Source of the DNA: an uncultured Oscillospiraceae bacterium
Lineage (GTDB): Bacteria > Bacillota > Clostridia > Oscillospirales > Acutalibacteraceae
Length of the DNA stretch: 48,640 nt
Direction of reading: 5' to 3'
Assembly: GCA_900543555.1 (NCBI GenBank)
Contig: UQRL01000017.1
Coordinates: forward strand, 1-48,640
Part shown: piece after piece, positions 18,168 through 25,555 of the stretch
How positions within the stretch are numbered: the first letter of the stretch is position 1
Layout of the letters: each line of letters opens with the position of its first letter
The notes under the pieces: generated by a model
The model's input: the letters and a program-made list of their open reading frames with translations, nothing else
Databases searched by the model: none
What the model was told of the DNA's origin: nothing
Program-made: the position numbers and the translations under genes

Positions 18168-19136
18168 ATGTTGACCGTGAAGGAAATCAACGAAGTGAGC
18201 TTTGGAAAAGCGAGCTTTTCCGGGTATAAGGCGGAGGACGTGGATAATTTTATCGACGAGGTGGTCGAGTCCTTCACTCAGCTTCAAGCCGAGAGGGACG
18301 ACGCCTTGCAGCAGAACGCCCAGCTCAGCGACCAGCTGAATGAGGTGAACGGCCAAATCAACGAGCTGAAGGCGAAAAACGCAGAGCTGCAAAAGAAGCT
18401 GGGCATCCTGGCGCAAAAGATTGAATCCTACCGGGAGGAAGAGGATGGCATCAAGGAGGCGATCCTCAGCGCCCAACGCATTGCAAAAGAGTCTATCAAA
18501 GAGGCCCAGGGCAAGGCGGCGGTCATGGTGGCGGACGCGGAAGAGAGCGCCAAGCGCATCCTGGCCAACGCCCGGGATGACGCAGCCCGCGCAGCCCGCG
18601 AGTATGCCGAGCAGGTGGACCGCAAGCGCTCAGAGCTGGAGGAGATGAAACGCCAGGTCTCTGCTTTCCGCGTTTCCCTGCTGGAGATGTATAAAAAGCA
18701 TTTGGAGAGCATCAACCATATTCCCAGCTTCCGCATCAAAGAGACCCCTCCCGCCCCGGCGTCTGTGCAGCAGTCAGAGAGCCGGCCCGCTCCTGAGCCG
18801 GCCCCGGCACCCCAGCCCGAGCCGGAGCCCCTTCCGGAACCGGAGCCCGAACCTGAATTGGTAGAGGAAGCCCCCGCTGTCCAGCCGGAGCCGCAGCCGG
18901 TTCCCCGCAGGTCTGCCGAGCCCTCCTCTCCGGCGCCCCGTTCTCTCCATGATAAGGTGGATCTAAGCGAAGAGCAAACGGCCCCTTATTTGGATGACGA
19001 CCTCTCTCAGGTGGGCATTGACCTTACGGCTTACAGCGATATCCCAGAGTCCTTGAAGAGGGAAAAAGAGTCCAACTTCAGCAACCTGGAATTTGGGGAC
19101 AATGTGGACCTAGGAAAGAAAAAACGCAGGAAATGA
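18168..19136 (+). CDS. divIVA: DivIVA-family polar/septal coiled-coil protein
   Basis: A 322-residue protein. The N-terminal DivIVA lipid-binding domain is clear (MLTVKEINEVSFGKASF then GYKAEDVDNFID). A coiled coil runs from about residue 35 to 185, with a break near 95, and ends in a Pro/Glu-rich linker (about 195-265: repeated PEPAPAPQPEPE-like text). A short acidic tail and a basic KKKRRK end follow. It marks curved membrane at poles and septa and recruits division and growth factors. The ATG at 18168 is preferred over 18135 because AAGGGGGAC precedes it and it begins at the domain. Confidence 0.95.
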   Translation: MLTVKEINEVSFGKASFSGYKAEDVDNFIDEVVESFTQLQAERDDALQQNAQLSDQLNEVNGQINELKAKNAELQKKLGILAQKIESYREEEDGIKEAILSAQRIAKESIKEAQGKAAVMVADAEESAKRILANARDDAARAAREYAEQVDRKRSELEEMKRQVSAFRVSLLEMYKKHLESINHIPSFRIKETPPAPASVQQSESRPAPEPAPAPQPEPEPLPEPEPEPELVEEAPAVQPEPQPVPRRSAEPSSPAPRSLHDKVDLSEEQTAPYLDDDLSQVGIDLTAYSDIPESLKREKESNFSNLEFGDNVDLGKKKRRK

Positions 19137-19151
19137 TGGGGCACAACCTTT

Positions 19152-19180
19152 GGGCGCAAATCGGTTTTTGCGCCCTTTTT
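19152..19180 (+). terminator. Rho-independent terminator after divIVA
   Basis: Stem GGGCGCAAA / TTTGCGCCC around a 6-nt loop, followed by TTTTT. It separates the ylm/divIVA unit from lspA. Its position also shows that the longer lspA reading frame starting at 19133 cannot be the real start. Confidence 0.88.
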
Positions 19181-19210
19181 GTACACTGTCCCAAGGAAAA
19201 GGAGATCATT

Positions 19211-19726
19211 TTGAAACCGGAAAACAGAAATCGAAGCGTAGCCACAGGCGTGGCTGTCCTGGTGGTGGCAGTGGTGCTGCTTGCCATTGACCAGATCTCG
19301 AAATACTTTGTGCTCACTGCGCTCAAGCCCGTGGGAACTGTCACGGTAATCCCCGGGCTGCTGGAGCTGACCTATGTAGAAAACACAGGAGCGGCTTTTG
19401 GCCTGTTCAAGAACGCTATCTGGCTTGTCATTGCAGTAACGGTGATTGCTGCCGCTGTAATTTTAGTGCTCCTGTTCCGCTACAAGCACCACAGCTTTTT
19501 CAGCTACACCACCTCGGCCCTTTTGATTGCGGGGGGCTTGGGAAATCTCATCGACCGCATAGTTCACGGCTTTGTGGTGGACTTCATCCATGTGCTGTTT
19601 TTTGGGTATGTTTTCAATTTCGCCGATTGCTGCATCACGGTGGGTGCCGTGCTGTTTGTCATCCATATGCTGTTCTTTTCCTATAAGGAAAAAAGCCTCT
19701 CTCCGGAGGGGGAAGACGGGAAATGA
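19211..19726 (+). CDS. lspA: Lipoprotein signal peptidase
   Basis: A 171-residue membrane aspartyl protease that cuts lipoprotein signal peptides after lipidation. Four hydrophobic segments are present. The conserved elements are DQISKYFV near residue 28, VENTGAAFGLF, the catalytic Asp in GGLGNLIDRI...VVDFI, and the second catalytic Asp in FNFADCCIT. The TTG start at 19211 has AAGGAG 7 nt upstream and lies beyond the divIVA terminator; the in-frame ATG at 19133 lies before it. The stop overlaps the rluD start (ATGA). Confidence 0.95.
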   Translation: MKPENRNRSVATGVAVLVVAVVLLAIDQISKYFVLTALKPVGTVTVIPGLLELTYVENTGAAFGLFKNAIWLVIAVTVIAAAVILVLLFRYKHHSFFSYTTSALLIAGGLGNLIDRIVHGFVVDFIHVLFFGYVFNFADCCITVGAVLFVIHMLFFSYKEKSLSPEGEDGK

Positions 19727-20643
19727 GCCTGCAGAGGAGAATCCCTGTGGAAGAGCCGGGCCAGCGGGTGGACAAGCTGCTTTCCGCCGCCCTGGAGGAC
19801 TTGACCCGTTCCGCTGTGCAGAATTTAATTCAAGAGGGGTGCGTCACCTGTGGAGGAAAACCGGTTTCCAAAAGCGCTAAGTTGAAGCCCGGAGACCTGT
19901 TGATAGTGGAGCTTCCTGAGGTGCGCCCTCTGGAGGTCCTCCCAGAGGCGATTCCCCTGGACATTGTCTACGAGGACAGCGACCTGCTGGTGGTGAACAA
20001 GCCTAAGGGCATGGTGGTCCATCCCGCGCCGGGGCATCCGGGCGGAACGCTGGTCAATGCGCTGCTGTATCATTGCGGCGGCTCCCTCTCTGGTATCAAC
20101 GGGGTGGCCCGCCCGGGGATTGTCCACCGCATTGACAAGGACACCAGCGGCCTGCTGATTGTGGCAAAAAACGATTTTTCCCACAACCATTTGGCTCAGC
20201 AGATTCAGGCCCATTCCTTTACCCGGGAGTACAGCGCGGTGGTTTACGGCGCTTTCAAGGAGGACTCCGGCACAGTAGACCAGCCCTTAGGGCGCCATCC
20301 CACAGACCGGAAGAAAATGGCTGTGCTGCCTCAGTCCCCCAGCGCGCGGCGGGCCGTGACGCATTTCTGGGTGGTTCAGCGGTTTCAAGGCTTTACTCAG
20401 CTGCGCCTCCGGCTGGAAACAGGGCGCACCCATCAAATCCGGGTGCATATGGCGTTTCTAGGCCATCCCGTAGCGGGAGATCCTGTATATGGCCCCAAAA
20501 AAGTCATCACCTCCCTGGAAGGCCAGTGCCTCCATGCGGGAAAAATCGGGTTTGTCCACCCCCGCACCGGAGAGTACTTGGAGTTTGAAGCGCCCTTGCC
20601 CCCCTATTTCACTGCGTTTCTCCGCAAGTTGAAGGAAGTGTGA
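19723..20643 (+). CDS. rluD: RluA/RluD-family 23S rRNA pseudouridine synthase
   Basis: A 306-residue pseudouridine synthase. The N-terminal S4 domain (RVDKLLSAAL...LIQEGCVTCGGKPVSKSAKLKPGD) is followed by the catalytic domain with the aspartate motif HRIDKDTSGLL, catalytic residue Asp138, then the RTHQIRVHMAFLGHPVAGDPVYG block. This is the RluD subtype by domain layout; the exact target uridines cannot be told from sequence. It overlaps lspA by 4 bp (ATGA), the usual lspA-rluD pairing of Firmicutes. Confidence 0.95.
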   Translation: MSLQRRIPVEEPGQRVDKLLSAALEDLTRSAVQNLIQEGCVTCGGKPVSKSAKLKPGDLLIVELPEVRPLEVLPEAIPLDIVYEDSDLLVVNKPKGMVVHPAPGHPGGTLVNALLYHCGGSLSGINGVARPGIVHRIDKDTSGLLIVAKNDFSHNHLAQQIQAHSFTREYSAVVYGAFKEDSGTVDQPLGRHPTDRKKMAVLPQSPSARRAVTHFWVVQRFQGFTQLRLRLETGRTHQIRVHMAFLGHPVAGDPVYGPKKVITSLEGQCLHAGKIGFVHPRTGEYLEFEAPLPPYFTAFLRKLKEV

Positions 20644-20646
20644 CAC

Positions 20647-21123
20647 ATGGATCGGGAGACGAAAATCCGCGGAGCCATTATCTTGACTGCGGCCGTCATC
20701 ACAGCGGCGGCCTTGTTGGGCCTGTATAGTTCCCAGCCCATCCAGCTGTATCAAGTGGTGGTCCAGCCAACGGCTGCTCCGGCAGAGATGGGCCTCCCTT
20801 CTCAGGAGACAGCGCCCATCCAAGAGGAAGGCTCCACTGCCTCAGAAAGCCCGGCCTTTTCCAGCCCCTCTTCCGGGGAAGAGCTGGTGGAGCCCGACCC
20901 GGAAGGGCTCCAAGAAGTGCTGGTGGAAAAGAGCGTCAACATCAACACCGCCACCCTGGAGGAGCTGGATAAGCTGCCCGGTGTGGGGCCGGTTATCGCC
21001 CAGCGTATCATTGACTACCGGGAGCAGAACAACGGTTTTTATGACGTGCAAGAGCTGATGGATGTCTCTGGCATTGGGGAAAAGACCTTTGCCAAGCTGG
21101 AGCCGTACATTACAACGGAATAA
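20647..21123 (+). CDS. ComEA-like helix-hairpin-helix protein
   Basis: A 158-residue protein with an N-terminal membrane anchor (about residues 9-27), a Pro/Ser/Glu-rich spacer, and a C-terminal tandem helix-hairpin-helix domain (residues 96-157: VNINTATLEELDKLPGVGP and VQELMDVSGIGEKT). This is the ComEA layout. ComEA binds incoming DNA outside the membrane during natural transformation. The SLBB domain seen in longer ComEA proteins is absent or very short here. Other competence genes are not in the window, so a transformation role is inferred. It starts 3 bp after rluD. Confidence 0.88.
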   Translation: MDRETKIRGAIILTAAVITAAALLGLYSSQPIQLYQVVVQPTAAPAEMGLPSQETAPIQEEGSTASESPAFSSPSSGEELVEPDPEGLQEVLVEKSVNINTATLEELDKLPGVGPVIAQRIIDYREQNNGFYDVQELMDVSGIGEKTFAKLEPYITTE

Positions 21124-21135
21124 TCCTCCTTTCGC

Positions 21136-21180
21136 AAAAAAGGAACGGCAGGGCACGAAAAGCCTTACCGTTCCTTTTTC
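21136..21180. terminator. Bidirectional terminator between comEA-like gene and Gfo gene
   Basis: Stem AAAAAGGAACGG / CCGTTCCTTTTT with an inner loop of about 19 nt. It has A and T tracts on both sides, so it can end the rightward comEA transcript and the leftward Gfo/Idh/MocA transcript. Confidence 0.88.
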
Positions 21181-21193
21181 TACATAATTGGGT

Positions 21194-22189
21194 TTACCTT
21201 CTATCGCTGGCAAAGAGGATGCCTGCTTGGTCCCGCATGGCCTCCATCAGTTCAGAGACCTGCAGGGCCAGCTCCGAGCACCGGGCGTATTCAGCGGCGG
21301 AGGCATCCGGCTCTGTGATGTACCGGAAAAAGTCCTTGGCTTCCCAGCCCATCAGTTTGTACTTTTCGTCATCCCCATAAAGGACCTCTTTTGTTCCATC
21401 CTTGCGCCACAGGGAAAATCCGGCCAGCCGGGAGATGGATTCCACAGAGAGGGTGCCCTCCGTGCCTTGGAAGTCACTGTTGGCCCCGGCTTGCCCCAGC
21501 TTGGAGTAGGTCAACGTCACCAGCTTGTCGGGGTATCGCAGCGTGGCAATGCCCGCCCCATCAGCCCCGCTGTCCATCATATGGGGCTGGAGGGAGAAGC
21601 TCTCCGGCTTCCCGAACAGGGCCAAAGCTGGATACACGCAGTAGACGCCCAGATCCATCAAAGCGCCGGTCTCCAGGGCCGGGTTGAAGATGTTGGGCAG
21701 TTCCCCCTGCAAATACCGGTCCAGCTTGGAGGAACGCTGGCAGAAGTCCAGCTTTACCAGGCTGATTTGCCCCAGCTGCTGCAGGGTGTCCTCCAGCAGT
21801 TTCCGCTGGGGGAGGTGCAGGTACATGATGGCCTCCAGAAACACTGCGCCATGCTCCTGGGCAATGCGCTGCAGTTCCCGCACCTTGCTGGCCTGGGCAC
21901 ACAGGGGTTTTTCACAGATGACGTGCTTGCCCCGCTCCAAAAAAGCCTTGCTGTGCTCATAGTGGAGGGCATTGGGGCTGGAGATATACACCGCGTCGAT
22001 GCAGTCAGAGGCGGCCATCTCTTCCAAGCTGGTAAAGGCGTATTTGGCGCCGTGACGCCGGGCGTACTCCTCCGCCCGTTCCTTGGTGCGGGAGTACACT
22101 GCCGTCAGTTCCCACAAACCGCTGTCCTTGGCCCCGTGGATGTACTCATCACAAATCCATCCCGAGCCGATGGTTCCAAATCGCAGCAT
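21194..22189 (-). CDS. Gfo/Idh/MocA family oxidoreductase
   Basis: A 331-residue NAD(P)-dependent oxidoreductase. The Rossmann domain begins RFGTIGSGWI and includes YISSPNALH and the hallmark HVICEKPLCAQ; the C-terminal alpha/beta domain contains the substrate-binding GALMDLGVYCVYPALALFG. Family members oxidise or reduce sugars, inositols and related polyols; the substrate here is not evident. GAGGGGG precedes the ATG at 22189. It is the last gene of a minus-strand operon after a TIM-barrel isomerase and pepT, a combination that suggests sugar or glycoside breakdown. Confidence 0.92.
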   Translation of the reverse strand: MLRFGTIGSGWICDEYIHGAKDSGLWELTAVYSRTKERAEEYARRHGAKYAFTSLEEMAASDCIDAVYISSPNALHYEHSKAFLERGKHVICEKPLCAQASKVRELQRIAQEHGAVFLEAIMYLHLPQRKLLEDTLQQLGQISLVKLDFCQRSSKLDRYLQGELPNIFNPALETGALMDLGVYCVYPALALFGKPESFSLQPHMMDSGADGAGIATLRYPDKLVTLTYSKLGQAGANSDFQGTEGTLSVESISRLAGFSLWRKDGTKEVLYGDDEKYKLMGWEAKDFFRYITEPDASAAEYARCSELALQVSELMEAMRDQAGILFASDRR

Positions 22190-22197
22190 AAGCCCCC

Positions 22198-23406
22198 TCA
22201 CTCCACGTTGTAAACGGCGGTCTTAATGATGTCCTTAATTTTCTCCATGTCCTCCAGCACCACATACTCCAGTTTGCCGTGGGCGTTAGCGCCGCCTGTG
22301 CAGATGTTGGGGCAGGGAAGTCCCATAAAGGAGAGCCGGGCGCCGTCAGTGCCCCCGCGGATGGGCAGGGTAATGGGCTCCACGCCGTTTTCCCGCATGG
22401 CCCGCTCCATGGTTTCGATAATGTCCATGCGGGGCAGGATCTTCTCCTTCATGTTGTAATAAGTGTCCTTCACTGTCAGGGTCAAAGGCTGGCTGGGATA
22501 CTTCGCGTTGATGTAAGAAGCCGCCTGGCCCATCAGCTCCTTCTTCCGTTGAAAGAGCTCCTTGTCGTGATCCCGGATGATAAACTGCATGGTGGTGTGC
22601 TCCACATTGCCCTGGATGGAATCTAAGTGGATAAAGCCCTCATACAGCTCTGTGTGCTCTGGCACCTGCTCTTTGGGGAGCAGGGCGCAGTATTCCATGG
22701 CAACGCTCATGGAGTTGACCATCTTGTTCTTGGCGCCGCCGGTGTGAATGGAGAAGCCCTCCACCTCCACCGTGGCAGAGGCAGCGTTAAAGTTCTCATA
22801 CTCCAGCTCCCCCAGGGTGCCGCCGTCCACGGTGTAGGCATAGTCGCAGCCAAAGCCCGCCACGTCAAAGTGGTCGGCGCCCTCTCCGATCTCCTCATCC
22901 GGGGTAAAGCCGATCTTGACGGTGCCGTGGGGCTTTCCCTCTTTCAGAATCTCCGCCGCCGCACAGAGGATCTCCGCCACGCCGGCCTTGTCATCGCCCC
23001 CCAGCAGGGTGGTGCCGTCGGTGGTGATAAGGGTTTTGCCCACCTGCTCTTTCAGGGCGGGGTACTCCGCAGGGGAGAGGGACAGGCCGCTGGTCCCCAA
23101 GGCGATGGTGCCCCCCTGGTAATTTTCAATGACCTGGGGCCGGATGTTCTCCCCGCAGACGCCGCCATAGGTGTCCATGTGGGCGATAAAGCCCACGGTG
23201 TTCTTGCGGGCGTCCGTAGCGGGGATGGTGCCATATACATAGCCCAGCTCGTCCATGTGGGCGTCCTCTATGCCGATGGACTTCATGCGCTCCACGATGT
23301 GGGCGCCCAGCACCTTCTGGCCCGGGGTGCTGGGGGTGGTGCCGGTGGTCTCGTCCGAGCCGGTGCTGTAGGAGACCAGATCAAGAAACACGTCTTTCAC
23401 GGACAT
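22198..23406 (-). CDS. pepT: Peptidase T (tripeptide aminopeptidase)
   Basis: A 402-residue M20B metallopeptidase that removes the N-terminal residue of tripeptides in the cytoplasm. The di-zinc ligands are visible: His76 and Asp78 in HMDT, Asp138/Asp139 in LLGGDDKAG, and the catalytic/bridging acid cluster at 170-172 in TPDEEIGEGA. The C-terminal GGANAHGKLEY carries the last ligand. Size is normal. The start overlaps the stop of the upstream TIM-barrel gene by one base (TAATG), so translation is coupled. The downstream Gfo/Idh/MocA gene follows after 8 bp. Confidence 0.96.
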   Translation of the reverse strand: MSVKDVFLDLVSYSTGSDETTGTTPSTPGQKVLGAHIVERMKSIGIEDAHMDELGYVYGTIPATDARKNTVGFIAHMDTYGGVCGENIRPQVIENYQGGTIALGTSGLSLSPAEYPALKEQVGKTLITTDGTTLLGGDDKAGVAEILCAAAEILKEGKPHGTVKIGFTPDEEIGEGADHFDVAGFGCDYAYTVDGGTLGELEYENFNAASATVEVEGFSIHTGGAKNKMVNSMSVAMEYCALLPKEQVPEHTELYEGFIHLDSIQGNVEHTTMQFIIRDHDKELFQRKKELMGQAASYINAKYPSQPLTLTVKDTYYNMKEKILPRMDIIETMERAMRENGVEPITLPIRGGTDGARLSFMGLPCPNICTGGANAHGKLEYVVLEDMEKIKDIIKTAVYNVE

Positions 23407-24284
23407 TACACTTCACTCCAATACTTTTTCAAATTGGCAAGGCCAATGCGCACCGCGTCCAACGGGCGCTCCATGCCTTCAAACTCGATGGCAACAGTGC
23501 CGTCATATCCTGCGGCTTTTAGCAGGTGCAGGCACTGCTTCACCGGCACATTGCCGTGGCCGATGACAGTACCCCGCAGGAAATTGCCGCCCCGGGTGCG
23601 GAAGGCGCCCTCGCCGGGGTCTTCGCTGTAGAAGGGCTTTACGATGAAATCCTTGGCGTGGACGTACCTGGCGTAGGGGGCCAGCCGGGCCACCGCCTGG
23701 GCGGGGTCCTCATCGGCGCACAGGAAGTTCCCCATGTCGCACAGCAGGCCGAAGTTGGGGTGCCCCACCGCTGTGTAGAGCTTCTCCACCCGCTCCGAGT
23801 CCTGAGAGAAGAAGCCGTGGTTCTCTGTCATGGTAACCACGCCCTTAGCGGCAGCGTACTCTGTCACCTCCCGGGTTGCCTGGGCCAGGGTGGGGAGCAG
23901 GCTGTCATAGCTCTGGTACTTGCCGGAATCCCGGGCGTACCCCTGGGTGATGTCGTGGCGCATCCGGGGCGCTCCCAGCAACGCGGCGATGTCCACCCAG
24001 CTCTTCACCCGTTGGACTTCCTGCTCCAGGTTGCCGCCGCTGCCGTTGAGAAAGTCCGCGGCCACAGCCAGGGAAGAGAAGGGCAAGCCGCAGCGGTCTG
24101 CCACCTCTTTCAGGTGCCGGGCCTGGGCCTCCATTTCCTCCTGGGTGCCGCTGAAGTTCACGAAGTCCACGGCTTCCACCGCGTCGAAGCCAAGCTCCTT
24201 GGCGGCGAGGATGCACTCCTCAGAGGTCATCTCCCCGCTTTGAATGGCGCTGTAAAAACTGTAGAGACTGACAGAGAATTTCAT
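23406..24284 (-). CDS. Xylose isomerase-like TIM-barrel sugar isomerase/epimerase
   Basis: A 292-residue protein of the AP-endonuclease-2/xylose isomerase-like superfamily. The metal-binding pattern of sugar epimerases is present: ELGFDAVEAVDF, MTENHGFF, LLCDMGNFLCADED, YVHAKDF and TVAIEFEG, giving Glu, Asp, His and Glu ligands. The natural substrate is unknown. AGGAG lies upstream of the ATG at 24284. It is the first gene of an operon with pepT and a Gfo/Idh/MocA oxidoreductase; isomerase plus oxidoreductase pairs often serve sugar or inositol pathways. Confidence 0.9.
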   Translation of the reverse strand: MKFSVSLYSFYSAIQSGEMTSEECILAAKELGFDAVEAVDFVNFSGTQEEMEAQARHLKEVADRCGLPFSSLAVAADFLNGSGGNLEQEVQRVKSWVDIAALLGAPRMRHDITQGYARDSGKYQSYDSLLPTLAQATREVTEYAAAKGVVTMTENHGFFSQDSERVEKLYTAVGHPNFGLLCDMGNFLCADEDPAQAVARLAPYARYVHAKDFIVKPFYSEDPGEGAFRTRGGNFLRGTVIGHGNVPVKQCLHLLKAAGYDGTVAIEFEGMERPLDAVRIGLANLKKYWSEV

Positions 24285-24324
24285 AAAAACAACTCCTCAT
24301 AGTATGTTTGATAAAATAGCGGAA

Positions 24325-24348
24325 CCCGGCAAAGAGCACCTTGCCGGG
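24325..24348 (-). terminator. Probable terminator hairpin after pfkA
   Basis: Perfect 8-bp stem CCCGGCAA / TTGCCGGG with an 8-nt loop, located between pfkA and the next operon. The following minus-strand sequence is only moderately T-rich, so termination may be partial, or the hairpin may have another role. Confidence 0.55.
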
Positions 24349-24376
24349 CACGCGTTATTGCTTATAAAGGGGGAAA

Positions 24377-25462
24377 TCAATCGCCAAAGCTGATTCCAAT
24401 TTGCCGGGCAGCCTTGATCTCATCGCAGTCCACAGGCACGCTCTTCAGCTTACCGGCTACATTCTCCAGCGGCACAGGTGTGCACTGACCGTTCACCATG
24501 CCCACCATCACGCCAAAGGTCTTTTCCTTGATGAACCGGGCAGCAGTGGCCCCCAGCCGGGTGCACAGAACCCGGTCATAGGCACAGGGGCTGCCGCCGC
24601 GCTGGAAATGGCCTGGCACACAGACCCGGATTTCGTTGTCGATCTTCTCAGAAAGCTCCTCGGCAATGCGGTACACAATGGAGGGATGGGGGAAATTCTC
24701 CCGGGCCTTTTTCCGCTCTTTTTTGGAAAGGGCCGCCTCCTCCTTGGAGATGGCACCCTCGGCTACCGCCAGAATGGAGAATTTTTTGCCCCGTTTGATG
24801 CGGTCGTTCAGGCACTTGGCCACCTTGTCAATGTCATAGGGGATCTCCGGCAGCAGAATGACGTCCGCGCCGCCCGCAATGCCCGCGGACAGGGTCAGCC
24901 ATCCCACCTTGTGGCCCATCACCTCCACAATAAATACCCGCCCGTGAGAGGTGGCTGTGGTATGGATGCAGTCGATGACATTGGTGGCGATCTCCACCGC
25001 GCTGTGGAAGCCAAAGGTCACGTCAGTGCCCCAGATATCGTTGTCGATGGTCTTGGGCAGGTGAATGACGTTCAGCCCCTCTTCCCGCAGCAGGTTGGCA
25101 GTCTTCTGGGTGCCGTTGCCCCCCAGGATCACCAGGCAGTCCAGCTTCATTTTTTTGTAGTTTTCCTTCATGGACTTCACTTTGTCCACGCTGTTTTCGT
25201 CAATGACCCGCATGGTCTTGAAGGGCTGGCGGGAGGTGCCCAGCAGTGTGCCCCCCAAGGTGAGGATGCCGGAAAAATCCGACTCTGCCATCTTCTTATA
25301 TTCTCCAAAGATCAGCCCCTTGTAGCCGTCCTTGATGCCGTAAATTTCCACATCCTTGCCAAATTCCTGATAGAGCCCCTTGGCCACGCCGCGGATGGCG
25401 GCATTTAAGCCTTGGCAGTCACCGCCGCTGGTCAAAATACCCACACGCTTCAATTTGATCAT
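24377..25462 (-). CDS. pfkA: 6-phosphofructokinase, phosphoryl donor uncertain
   Basis: A 361-residue PfkA-superfamily kinase that phosphorylates fructose 6-phosphate in glycolysis. The N-terminal GILTSGGDCQGLNAAIRG loop, PKTIDNDI (136-143, catalytic Asp), the MGHKVGWLT fructose site and GHFQRGGSP are present. Two donor-site positions are mixed: GGNGT (114-118) keeps the Gly typical of ATP enzymes but has Asn where the Mg-binding Asp is usual, while PKTIDND has the Lys typical of PPi-dependent enzymes. The donor, ATP or PPi, cannot be settled from sequence. It has its own promoter at 25528-25555. Confidence 0.92.
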   Translation of the reverse strand: MIKLKRVGILTSGGDCQGLNAAIRGVAKGLYQEFGKDVEIYGIKDGYKGLIFGEYKKMAESDFSGILTLGGTLLGTSRQPFKTMRVIDENSVDKVKSMKENYKKMKLDCLVILGGNGTQKTANLLREEGLNVIHLPKTIDNDIWGTDVTFGFHSAVEIATNVIDCIHTTATSHGRVFIVEVMGHKVGWLTLSAGIAGGADVILLPEIPYDIDKVAKCLNDRIKRGKKFSILAVAEGAISKEEAALSKKERKKARENFPHPSIVYRIAEELSEKIDNEIRVCVPGHFQRGGSPCAYDRVLCTRLGATAARFIKEKTFGVMVGMVNGQCTPVPLENVAGKLKSVPVDCDEIKAARQIGISFGD

Positions 25463-25527
25463 CCTCTCTGAAAATCATCTGCCCAGCCGCCAGTACCCGA
25501 CTCTTTCCGGCAGCATTTTATACCAAT

Positions 25528-25555
25528 ATTGTACCAAACTTCCTTCCGCTGTCAA
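25528..25555 (-). promoter_or_regulatory. Sigma-A promoter of pfkA
   Basis: Minus-strand consensus TTGACA (25550-25555), a 16-bp spacer and TACAAT (25528-25533). The -35 box overlaps the ppk stop codon at 25552-25554. The leader to pfkA is about 60 nt. Confidence 0.8.
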
